Below, one piece after another: positions 1-6,217 of a stretch of DNA of 30,980 nt. Each line of letters starts with the position of its first letter. Within the stretch, counting starts at the first letter, position 1. The translations under genes and the position numbers were made by a program. The notes under the pieces are model-generated. The model made no database searches. It worked only from the letters and a program-made list of their open reading frames with translations, and was not told the origin of the DNA. Origin of the DNA: JBAZOD01 sp041648955 (GTDB lineage: Bacteria; Patescibacteriota; Patescibacteriia; Patescibacteriales; JAQTRU01); the NCBI GenBank assembly GCA_041648955.1, contig JBAZOD010000004.1:1-30980 (forward strand), given 5' to 3'.

Positions 1-76
1 TATTATAAAAACTAACTAATAATTATCTTTTTTCATTATAGCACTTATCCTAAAAATCCCAAAAATATCACACTAA

Positions 77-1072
77 TTACCAAACATAACTATTATAAGC
101 CCACTCGGCCAGATCTCTTGTTTTTTGAAAGCGCTCTTCGCTGCTCTTTCCGCCCAAGATCGCTGTTATTATTTCTCGGCCAGAATTATCAGAAAATTTT
201 CCCGCAAAACAATAACCAGCCAAATCCGTATAACCAGTTTTCCCGCCAATAATCTTCAGGCCATTGCTGGGAAAATTTTTCAACAAATAATCAGTTGAGG
301 ATACAACTTTTCTTTTGCCAGCCAAGGTTTTAAATTGATAATCTTTAGACATGGTCGCCTGCCGTATATCTTCGTGCGCCAAAGATATTTTGGCGAGATT
401 AGCTATTTCTCTGGCAGTAGAGACATTATTATTGTCTAAACCGACCGGATCCCTGAAATTTGTTTTGGTCAACCCTAAACTGCCGGCCTTCTCATTCATT
501 TTTTTTACAAATTCTTCTTCGTTAAATCCCGTTGATTTTGCTAAAGCGACAGTAGCCGTGTTATCAGAAGCTACCAAACTCAAATAAAATAAATCTTTTA
601 CTGTAACTTTTTCTCCTAAAAATAAATAAATCCTTCCTCCTTCTCGCCTATCCTCTCTTTTTATTTCATAGGGGATATCCCAGCCCGGATTATATTCCAA
701 AAAAACTAAAGCCGTCATTAATTTTGTCAAACTGGCAATCGGCGTTGACTCATCTGGATTATGAGCGAAAAGAAAAACTCCTGTTTCTTCGTCAATCGCC
801 ACCGCGCTCTTAGCCGCGATTTCAAATTCTTCCGCGCCTTCTTTTTTTTGCGGAGCAGCCGGCTTGTCTTCGCTTTCCGGCAAGAAAGCTTTAGCTATTT
901 CATTAACGCTTTCTTCTGCTCCCAGAATCTTCCCCTCGCTTTCTTCGGCCGCACCAAAAATTTTAAAACCCTGCTTAAAATTTTTAGAAAAACAATTCGT
1001 ATCTGAAGGGAAACAAGCAAAATTAAAAACAAAAATGGTGATAATAAAACTGGCGATAGACGATAATAACAT
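77..1072 (-). CDS. Serine-type D-Ala-D-Ala carboxypeptidase (peptidase S11)
   Basis: This 331-residue protein is a penicillin-binding-protein type D,D-carboxypeptidase that trims the terminal D-Ala from peptidoglycan stem peptides outside the membrane. All three active-site motifs of family S11 are visible: SLTK at 113-116 (nucleophile Ser113), SDN at 168-170 and KTG at 277-279. A hydrophobic segment at about 3-20 acts as signal peptide or anchor. An acidic, low-complexity linker (about 40-85) precedes the catalytic domain. No obvious C-terminal amphipathic anchor follows. It is the last gene of a run with ybaK-like, scpA and scpB, 27 nt after scpB. The ATG has no Shine-Dalgarno sequence. The family call is firm; the exact paralogue (DacA, DacF) cannot be decided. 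Confidence 0.93.
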   Translation of the reverse strand: MLLSSIASFIITIFVFNFACFPSDTNCFSKNFKQGFKIFGAAEESEGKILGAEESVNEIAKAFLPESEDKPAAPQKKEGAEEFEIAAKSAVAIDEETGVFLFAHNPDESTPIASLTKLMTALVFLEYNPGWDIPYEIKREDRREGGRIYLFLGEKVTVKDLFYLSLVASDNTATVALAKSTGFNEEEFVKKMNEKAGSLGLTKTNFRDPVGLDNNNVSTAREIANLAKISLAHEDIRQATMSKDYQFKTLAGKRKVVSSTDYLLKNFPSNGLKIIGGKTGYTDLAGYCFAGKFSDNSGREIITAILGGKSSEERFQKTRDLAEWAYNSYVW

Positions 1073-1099
1073 GCTTTAAACTTTTAATTATTAGATTGA

Positions 1100-1654
1100 T
1101 TACAAATTATTTACTCCCCTGTCTTCTTTTAATACTTTGTCCAAAGTATCATCTTTGCTCAATTTTTCATAATTCGGCAAATCCTTTATATCATTAATTC
1201 CCAAAAAACGGATGAAATCAAAAGTTACGCTATAATAGGTTTCGTTTTTCTTTTTATCCGGCTTGGCCTCAATCAAACCGCGTATGAGAAGATTGCGGAT
1301 AATTAGAGAGCAATTAACCCCTCTGATTCTCTCCAGCTCCAATTTCGCAATCGGACCGCGATAAGCGATGATGGTCAAAGTTTCAAGGCTCGGCCGGGTA
1401 AGTTCACCGGCGGTTTCGTCTTTGATAAAATCTTGAATCAAAGAAGAATTTTCTGGAGCGCTCACCATCTGATAAGACGACCCATTCTTTATTATTTGCA
1501 ATCCGCCTTTCTTTTCGTTATAATCAGCCATCAACTCATCAGCCGCCGCCTGAAGTTCTTTTACGTCTTTTTTGATAAGCTGAGCCATTTCTTTTGTGCC
1601 TATTGGCTTCGCTGAGATAAAAAGCAATGATTCTATTTTTGTTTTTGTGGACAT
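1100..1654 (-). CDS. scpB: Segregation and condensation protein B
   Basis: ScpB is the winged-helix kleisin partner that, with ScpA and SMC, forms the bacterial condensin needed for chromosome compaction and segregation. The 184-residue length is normal. The N-terminal winged helix opens with KIESLLFISAKPI, and the second domain carries the conserved stretch LETLTIIAYRGPIAKLELE followed by RGVN at about residues 90-115. The ATG lies one base after the scpA stop codon, so the two are surely translationally coupled. The C-terminal tail (about 165-184) is acidic and variable, as usual. Function is assigned from family and from the scpA-scpB gene pair; SMC itself is not in the window. Confidence 0.95.
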   Translation of the reverse strand: MSTKTKIESLLFISAKPIGTKEMAQLIKKDVKELQAAADELMADYNEKKGGLQIIKNGSSYQMVSAPENSSLIQDFIKDETAGELTRPSLETLTIIAYRGPIAKLELERIRGVNCSLIIRNLLIRGLIEAKPDKKKNETYYSVTFDFIRFLGINDIKDLPNYEKLSKDDTLDKVLKEDRGVNNL

Positions 1655-1655
1655 A

Positions 1656-2366
1656 TCAATTATTTTTATTTATAGTAATTTCTCCGAATAAATCATCTTG
1701 ATCGACAAAAATATTCCTTTGTTTTATTAATTCTAAAATCGCCAAAAAACTCACGATAATTTCAGTCTTCGATTCTGCTTTTTCCATTATTTTACTGAAA
1801 TTTATTTTTATTTTATCAAGAACTATCTGCTGAATAGACAAAATTTTATCTTCAATATTTATTTTTCTTTCCAGTTTTTCTTCCTCCAATTTCTCTTCCT
1901 GCGGCCGAATAACGCTGATCAATTCTTCAAACACTGTAGACATGTTTTCTTTGGTCAATTTTTTTGGCGGAGAAAAAAAGTTTATATTATTAAGCAGGGC
2001 TTTTCGGTTGAACTCGCGGGCAAAAGCAAATTTCTTTTTTCCTATCATTCCCTCTATAATTTTCATAGCTTCCAGAAATTCTTTATACATCTTCAATTGC
2101 TGTTCCAGTTCTTCCACTTCCTCATCTTCTTCCGGATATAAATAAGGCAGCAGCGCTTTTGATTTTATATAAAGCAGCTTAGCCGCCACCACTAAAAAAT
2201 CCGCGGTTGCTTCCGGATCTATTTGGCCAACCTTTTTTATATATTCAATATATTGATCGGCAATTTTTGCCAAACTCACCTCGGTTATATCAAGTTCCTC
2301 CTTCTCTATCAATTGCAGAAGCAAGGCAAGCGGACCCTGAAATTTTTCTGTTTTAAAATCAAGCAT
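1656..2366 (-). CDS. scpA: Segregation and condensation protein A (kleisin)
   Basis: ScpA is the kleisin subunit bridging the SMC heads in the condensin complex. The 236-residue protein starts with the diagnostic kleisin N-terminus, FQGPLALLLQLIEKEELDI (residues 9-27), and AKLLYIKSKALLP follows at about 67-79. An acidic EEDEEVEELEQQ stretch at about 83-94 separates the N-terminal domain from a lysine- and glutamate-rich middle. The C-terminal winged helix, which docks on the SMC head, contains VSFLAILELIKQ at about 206-217. It is 8 nt after the YbaK-like gene and 1 nt before scpB, in a compact operon. Confidence 0.95.
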   Translation of the reverse strand: MLDFKTEKFQGPLALLLQLIEKEELDITEVSLAKIADQYIEYIKKVGQIDPEATADFLVVAAKLLYIKSKALLPYLYPEEDEEVEELEQQLKMYKEFLEAMKIIEGMIGKKKFAFAREFNRKALLNNINFFSPPKKLTKENMSTVFEELISVIRPQEEKLEEEKLERKINIEDKILSIQQIVLDKIKINFSKIMEKAESKTEIIVSFLAILELIKQRNIFVDQDDLFGEITINKNN

Positions 2367-2374
2367 GATAATTT

Positions 2375-2926
2375 CTAACTCTTTTTTGTTGTCTTCTTCT
2401 TGTTTTTTATCACTTTTTGAATTTTTATTTTTTTCTTTATTCCGAAACTTCCCAAAATCGCATTTTCTAATTTCACAAAATCATTAACAGCCATTTCAAC
2501 GGAATGATTCATGCTGCCGGAAGAAAATATTGCTTTCTTCGCTTTTATCAGGCCCTTATCCATTATTACCGGCAATTTGTGAAGCTGCCCGAAGGCGCTC
2601 AATGCGCCGGCTTTAATATTTAAAGCATTTTCCACTATCTTCTCTCCCGGAATTTTTACAACTTTTATTTTTTTTCCGACTTGGGCTCCCAAACATTTCC
2701 CTAATTTGCTAAAATCAAGATTGTAATCAGCCGGCAAAAGCACTAAAAAATAATCTTGGTCCGCCTTTACTAAGAGTGATTTGGCAATTTCCCCTACTTT
2801 CCTTCTCATCGTCGCAGCGGCGTCCAAAGCCGTGTAAACAGTTCTGTGCTCAAGAATATCATGTTTAACTCCTGCCTTTTCTAAATATTTAATCAGCTTA
2901 GCCGGCAACTTCTGTTTTTTGGGCAT
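2375..2926 (-). CDS. YbaK/EbsC-type aminoacyl-tRNA deacylase-like protein
   Basis: This protein of about 183 residues belongs to the YbaK/ProX editing-domain family, which hydrolyses mischarged aminoacyl-tRNAs in trans. Visible family features are the N-terminal YLEKAGVKHDILEHRTVYTA, the central lysine of AKSLLVKADQDYFLVLLPAD (the invariant catalytic-site Lys region), and GALSAFGQ plus IFSSGSMNHSVEM near the end. The start is set at the ATG at 2924-2926: the longer frame begins with TTG and its ten extra residues are not family-like. A lysine-rich tail of about 20 residues (IKIQKVIKNKKKTTKKS) is unusual and may contact RNA. First gene of the operon leading to scpA, scpB and the carboxypeptidase. 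Substrate is unknown. Confidence 0.85.
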   Translation of the reverse strand: MPKKQKLPAKLIKYLEKAGVKHDILEHRTVYTALDAAATMRRKVGEIAKSLLVKADQDYFLVLLPADYNLDFSKLGKCLGAQVGKKIKVVKIPGEKIVENALNIKAGALSAFGQLHKLPVIMDKGLIKAKKAIFSSGSMNHSVEMAVNDFVKLENAILGSFGIKKKIKIQKVIKNKKKTTKKS

Positions 2927-2949
2927 ATTATTAAGTATTAAATAATTAA

Positions 2950-2989
2950 AAGTCAACTGTTAACCGTCAATTGTTAATTGTCAACTTGT
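2950..2989. repeat. Tandem 13-14 bp repeat in the leader of the YbaK-like gene
   Basis: Three near-identical units follow one another on the plus strand: GTCAACTGTTAACC, GTCAATTGTTAATT and GTCAACTTGTTAAT. On the minus strand each unit starts with a TTGAC core. They lie between the predicted start of transcription and the ATG at 2926, so they would be in the 5' untranslated region. Internal dyads (CAATTG, GTTAAC) make weak hairpins possible. Whether this is an operator array or low-complexity DNA cannot be told from one copy. Confidence 0.6.
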
Positions 2990-2993
2990 TAAT

Positions 2994-3021
2994 ATTATAC
3001 CGTATTTTTTCGCAAAGGCAA
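2994..3021 (-). promoter_or_regulatory. Promoter of the ybaK-like/scpAB operon
   Basis: On the minus strand a perfect -10 hexamer TATAAT (2994-2999) lies 16 bp from TTGCCT (3016-3021) as -35. It sits immediately downstream of the terminator of the preceding unit and about 70 nt before the first ATG at 2926, which fits a new transcription start. Confidence 0.6.
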
Positions 3022-3025
3022 AGAA

Positions 3026-3055
3026 AAAAGGCTGTCCAATAAAGGTCAGCCTTTT
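3026..3055 (-). terminator. Intrinsic terminator after the phosphoribosyltransferase gene
   Basis: The arms AAAAGGCTGTCC and GGTCAGCCTTTT can form a 12-pair stem with one mismatch and a 6-nt loop. Runs of T follow on both strands, so it could act in both directions. It ends the four-gene unit 4457-3065, 9 nt after the last stop codon. Confidence 0.85.
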
Positions 3056-3064
3056 CTTGTTTTT

Positions 3065-3724
3065 TTAGTTGTTGGCCAGATAGGCCAGGCATTCGTGATA
3101 CTTATCTGCGGTGATTTTCCTGGTTTCCAGGTAATAGTTGAAAAGTTCGGTAATGGTGAAAGCTGAAATCATTTCGCGCCCTGCCTTTTTCAGCTGCTCT
3201 CGGCCGCCCCCCTGGCGGTCAACCAAAACGGCCAAGCCGGCGAATACAAGTGCGCTTACTTCTATAGCCGCAATCGCTTCGATTTTTGAATCCGCCCCGG
3301 TAATCAAATCGTCAATCAGAAGAACTCTTTCTCCAGGTTGATAATTACCGTCGGCCAGAGAAACAATCCGGCGCTTGTCGTCATCAACTTCTTTTCCCAG
3401 CCTGATAATCCGGAAGCTTCGTGGTGGTGCCGCCACCCTTTCTATCGCTTCTGCTAGAGGATCACCGGCATTCGGAATTCCGGCAATAGCAGAAAAGGAG
3501 AATCCGCTTTCCAGGATTTTTTGCCAGAGGACTTCGGCGATCAGAAGGCAATCATCTCTGGTGAGCGGTCCCGGCTTGGGATTGTCAGGCGTTCTCAAGT
3601 TGAGAAAAAACGGCGACAAAGGAGCGTCCGGCTGCTTTTCATGAAGCTTTAGCTTGAAAGCCCCGAACTTGAGAGCCCCTCTTTCAAAAATCATATCAGC
3701 TACTCTTGCTAAGTCCTCCGTCAT
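3065..3724 (-). CDS. Orotate phosphoribosyltransferase-like protein
   Basis: This 219-residue type I phosphoribosyltransferase carries the PRPP-binding loop VLLIDDLITGADSK at about 133-146, with the two acidic residues typical of the family. The hood and active-site region SFSAIAGIPNAGDPLAEAI (about 76-94) and the FRIIRLGKEVDDD segment resemble orotate phosphoribosyltransferase, which makes OMP in pyrimidine synthesis. The start is strongly supported by GGAGGT 7 nt before the ATG, a feature nearly every other gene here lacks. Composition is also different: parts of the gene exceed 60% GC, with CGG and CTG codons. No other pyrimidine gene is nearby, so the substrate could be another base. Recent transfer is plausible. 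Confidence 0.82.
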   Translation of the reverse strand: MTEDLARVADMIFERGALKFGAFKLKLHEKQPDAPLSPFFLNLRTPDNPKPGPLTRDDCLLIAEVLWQKILESGFSFSAIAGIPNAGDPLAEAIERVAAPPRSFRIIRLGKEVDDDKRRIVSLADGNYQPGERVLLIDDLITGADSKIEAIAAIEVSALVFAGLAVLVDRQGGGREQLKKAGREMISAFTITELFNYYLETRKITADKYHECLAYLANN

Positions 3725-3736
3725 AATAGACCTCCG

Positions 3737-3877
3737 TTATTTTTCCGCCTTGCATTCCCGGCACAAACTGTTGTGGTTCTTATCACACATTTTCTTGCAG
3801 GCCGTACCTCCCGGAACATTGGTACATCGCTTCGGCCGTCCTGTAATTTTCTTCTGGTGGTTGTTATTTTTTGACAT
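3737..3877 (-). CDS. 46-residue Cys-rich (zinc-binding-like) protein
   Basis: A short frame with the strong ribosome-binding site GGGAGGGG 2 nt before the ATG at 3875-3877 encodes a basic protein of 46 residues. It has five cysteines (18, 27, 31, 39, 42), including CxxxC at 27-31 and CREC at 39-42, which suggests a small zinc-ribbon or zinc-knuckle. The N-terminus is rich in Asn, Lys and Gln, and GRPKRC at 13-18 could contact nucleic acid. It ends 12 nt before the phosphoribosyltransferase start, so the two are co-transcribed. It shares a pattern with the next gene upstream: C-x2-V-x-G near the middle and LCREC or VCRRC near the end. Function unknown. Confidence 0.65.
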   Translation of the reverse strand: MSKNNNHQKKITGRPKRCTNVPGGTACKKMCDKNHNSLCRECKAEK

Positions 3878-3976
3878 TTCCCCTCCCTTTAATTGGTTAA
3901 TCTCTCTCTCCAAACCAGAAAAATTATCCTGTTTTTTAGTGATATTTCTAACTTCGCCTTTCGCTTTTGAGAATTA

Positions 3977-4135
3977 TTAGAGATTGAAACTCCCATTAAT
4001 AAAAGAAATGAAAGCCATGCAACGCCGACAAACAGCTCTGTTTCCTTCTCTTAAGAATATACTTTCCCCAGAGACTCTGTGGCACTTTCGTGGATTCTTC
4101 CCCCGCTTCCTTTTGCGTCTCTTTCCCTTCGGCAT
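3977..4135 (-). CDS. 52-residue basic Cys-containing protein
   Basis: The start at 4133-4135 is chosen because GGAGGAG lies just before it; a longer frame from 4189 would overlap the upstream gene and lacks such a site. The 52-residue product begins with a very basic stretch, KGKRRKRKRGKNPRK, followed by CHRVSG and then NRAVCRRC. Three cysteines plus a histidine could hold a zinc ion. The arrangement C-x2-V-x-G ... N-x-x-V-C-R-x-C matches the 46-residue neighbour, so these may be diverged duplicates or two members of one small nucleic-acid-binding family. No function is recognised. Confidence 0.6.
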   Translation of the reverse strand: MPKGKRRKRKRGKNPRKCHRVSGESIFLREGNRAVCRRCMAFISFINGSFNL

Positions 4136-4157
4136 TTCTCCTCCTTTTTTCAGTTTT

Positions 4158-4457
4158 TTAAGAACGAAAAGCATGTTTATGATCGACAATATAAACCATC
4201 GAGATTAATGATACGGCTGTCACCAACAATCCTATCGCCCTTAAAGCGTCTACCCCTAACTTCAAAAATTCGACAGCCAGCTTGGAATATTTGGCCAAAC
4301 CTATGCGAAATTTGCTTTTTGGGTCAACTACGGCGGCCAAAAGATAAAGGCCGGCTGTTATTGCCAAAAGAAAAATAATCCCCAAGCCAAAAAAAAGGTA
4401 ATAAAAGAAACTTCCCACTCCGCTGCTTACCATGTCGATAAAAAATTTGGCCTTCAT
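4158..4457 (-). CDS. Small membrane protein of unknown function
   Basis: The 99-residue protein has one clear long hydrophobic stretch (about 15-43, FFYYLFFGLGIIFLLAITAG and onwards) and a second at about 76-90 (AIGLLVTAVSLISMVYIV). It is therefore probably a two-pass inner-membrane protein, with a soluble basic loop between them (VVDPKSKFRIGLAKYSK). The ATG follows GCGAGGTT, a moderate Shine-Dalgarno sequence. It is the first gene of a unit with two small Cys proteins and a phosphoribosyltransferase, ending 22 nt before the next start. No family is recognised. Confidence 0.7.
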   Translation of the reverse strand: MKAKFFIDMVSSGVGSFFYYLFFGLGIIFLLAITAGLYLLAAVVDPKSKFRIGLAKYSKLAVEFLKLGVDALRAIGLLVTAVSLISMVYIVDHKHAFRS

Positions 4458-4508
4458 TTATAACCTCGCTTTTTTATATTTTTGTGTTCGTTTTTTAAGG
4501 AGCTATAT

Positions 4509-4541
4509 AAAAAGCCCGAAAGATTCCCCCTCGGACTTTTT
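4509..4541 (-). terminator. Intrinsic terminator after the DUF5671-like gene
   Basis: AAAAAG plus CCCGA pairs with TCGGACTTTTT with one mismatch and an 11-nt loop, giving a T run on the minus strand. It lies 26 nt after the stop codon of the gene at 4567-5502 and closes the aspS operon. Confidence 0.75.
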
Positions 4542-4566
4542 TGCTAATATTAAATAAAATAAACAA

Positions 4567-5502
4567 TTATCTAACCGGAACCGGTATTTCATCTTTTATA
4601 TTTTCATCGTGAACTTTTTGTTTCAAACATTGATAGCCAGCTTCGTGCGGCCATTTTTCCTTATAATAGCTATAATCCCCATTATCATTATCATTATTTT
4701 TATTGGAAGTTTTGAACTCAGCGCAAAGTTCATAAGTATTTTCGCCAACTATCCTATATTCAAATTCATTCTTCTTTTCTGGATCTTTCGTGCTATCTTC
4801 TCCTAAATAGCTATATTCTCCCTTTAATTCATTCAGTCCTCCTGGCATCTTTTTATATTCTTTGTAATAGCTATTAATAGCTGAATTTATGTTATTAAAA
4901 TTACCTAATACAAGACTGTCATACTTTCTAGCTCTGGTCTGAACGGGAGATTCAACTGCAAAAAGCGAAGCAACGAAAGTTGCTAAGATAATAGCTAAAG
5001 AAGAATAAAAATAAATTTTTATTACCTTGTTAACGCCAATAACATCAACCCTTTTGATGTCATAAAGATAAAAAGAAAAAACTGCAGCTGAAATTAAAAG
5101 GGCGGTTATTGCCTTTAAAATGAATTTTGCGGTCATGTCTCCGTTAAGAAAAGTATTGACTGTGCCGATCAGCCAGCCGATCATCACCACCGAAGAAATG
5201 AAAAGAATAAAATAAGTTAGCCATTTTCTGATGCCGGAATCTTTTTCCAGCTCCCCTGTTTTCAGATTTGAGTAGATTTGCTTCATGCAGACATAAAAAA
5301 TAGGCGCAGAAATAATCAAAGCGGAAATAGCGTACTTGAGCTGTCCGGAAGAAAAAGCCCCTTGATAGATATTCAAAATATCAGGAATGTTCTTATTTAT
5401 AATCTGAAAAATAATCATGCCAGTAGAAAGCGCCATGAAAATAAGCGCTACCAGCGACAGCATGTAGAAAAAAGCGAATTTGGCGGTGTTTTTTTGTTCC
5501 AT
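4567..5502 (-). CDS. DUF5671-like multi-pass membrane protein with soluble C-terminal domain
   Basis: The 311-residue protein has five hydrophobic segments at about 9-33, 56-73, 92-113, 128-147 and 163-183, resembling the DUF5671 domain common in CPR genomes (assignment by pattern). After the last segment comes an extracytoplasmic region of about 115 residues. It begins YDSLVLGNFNNINSAINSYY, followed by KKMPGGLNEL, which resembles the body of type IV pilin or T2SS pseudopilin domains without their N-terminal helix. Cys258 and Cys292 might form a disulfide. It is last in the aspS operon, 15 nt after a winged-helix gene. Role unknown; a membrane sensor or assembly factor is speculation. Confidence 0.75.
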   Translation of the reverse strand: MEQKNTAKFAFFYMLSLVALIFMALSTGMIIFQIINKNIPDILNIYQGAFSSGQLKYAISALIISAPIFYVCMKQIYSNLKTGELEKDSGIRKWLTYFILFISSVVMIGWLIGTVNTFLNGDMTAKFILKAITALLISAAVFSFYLYDIKRVDVIGVNKVIKIYFYSSLAIILATFVASLFAVESPVQTRARKYDSLVLGNFNNINSAINSYYKEYKKMPGGLNELKGEYSYLGEDSTKDPEKKNEFEYRIVGENTYELCAEFKTSNKNNDNDNGDYSYYKEKWPHEAGYQCLKQKVHDENIKDEIPVPVR

Positions 5503-5517
5503 ATTTTTTAAAATTAG

Positions 5518-5817
5518 TTATTTAATCGGCAATTTTACTTGCCGTTCTTTTATTATTTCTTTGGCCGCTTTTTGGCCGCGAGACGTCAACTTCACTTTAT
5601 GAATAAACCATTTCTGTTTTGTTTTTTTGCCATAAGCAACCAGTAAATCCTTTTCTACCAAACTCTCCAGACTTTTATGAATAATATCTTGAATTATTTT
5701 TAAAGATATATTTGATTTATTCTTTTCATAGAAACTATAAAAATCTGCTTTGACACCAGCGCCATTATTGAGACAACATCGACTTAAAATATATTTTTGC
5801 AAGCTTGAGAGCCGCAT
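5518..5817 (-). CDS. Winged-helix-like small protein
   Basis: This 99-residue protein looks like a winged helix-turn-helix. It has an N-terminal helix LSSLQKYILSRCC, a recognition region IIQDIIHKSLESLVEKDLLVA, a basic wing KKTKQKWFIHKVKLT, and a final helix SRGQKAAKEIIKE. The SLESLVEKDLL then KLTSRGQKAAKEI order resembles MarR/PadR-type or DUF-class small regulators. It stands between an acidic hypothetical and the DUF5671-like gene, with gaps of 9 and 15 nt, so it is operon-encoded and may regulate or partner them. DNA binding is inferred, not proven by a family match. Confidence 0.6.
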   Translation of the reverse strand: MRLSSLQKYILSRCCLNNGAGVKADFYSFYEKNKSNISLKIIQDIIHKSLESLVEKDLLVAYGKKTKQKWFIHKVKLTSRGQKAAKEIIKERQVKLPIK

Positions 5818-5826
5818 ATTTTTTTA

Positions 5827-6195
5827 TTATTTTTTTGCTTCTTTCTGTTCCCCCTCTAACCTTTCTATAAATTTTTTTATTGAATCCTTTTCTTCATAAA
5901 AATCGAAAAATTCACAATCATTTCCATCGTAAGTACTTCCCACCAAAATATGAAATAAAGCATAATCACGAATTCTATCTATTCCATAAGTTTTTCTCAA
6001 GGCATTAACGAAGGCGGTAATTTTGTCATTAATCATAAATCTATTCTTCTCTTTAAGAAAATCCAATCTCCTTTTCAAATCTTCAGCTTCAGCCCTTTCT
6101 GTCTCTCTTTGCTCTGCCGGGATCTCTTGCTTAGGAGATTCTTCATACTTTATTTCTTCTTCTCCTACATTTTTTGGCTCCATTTTTTCGTTCAT
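5827..6195 (-). CDS. Acidic coiled-coil hypothetical protein
   Basis: The 122-residue protein starts with a charged, probably disordered region (about 1-35, rich in Glu). A helix follows, AEDLKRRLDFLKEKNRFM (about 37-54), which may be a short coiled coil. The C-terminal part is more compact and includes KITAFVNALRKTYGIDRIRD and ALFHILVGSTYDGNDCEFF. No domain is recognised. It lies 22 nt after asnS and 9 nt before the winged-helix gene, so it is in the same transcription unit. The regular length and base composition support a real gene, but the function is unknown. Confidence 0.55.
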   Translation of the reverse strand: MNEKMEPKNVGEEEIKYEESPKQEIPAEQRETERAEAEDLKRRLDFLKEKNRFMINDKITAFVNALRKTYGIDRIRDYALFHILVGSTYDGNDCEFFDFYEEKDSIKKFIERLEGEQKEAKK

Positions 6196-6217
6196 ATTTT
6201 AAGATTATTAATTATTT

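Noticed and set aside
2375..2956. Longer start of the YbaK-like gene at 2956 (TTG)
   Set aside because: The ten extra residues come from the tandem repeat region and are not family-like; the ATG at 2926 gives a normal N-terminus.
3138..3980. Plus-strand open frames opposite the phosphoribosyltransferase and small Cys genes
   Set aside because: They are mirror readings of higher-GC coding DNA; the minus strand has ribosome-binding sites, motifs and a terminator, the plus strand has none.
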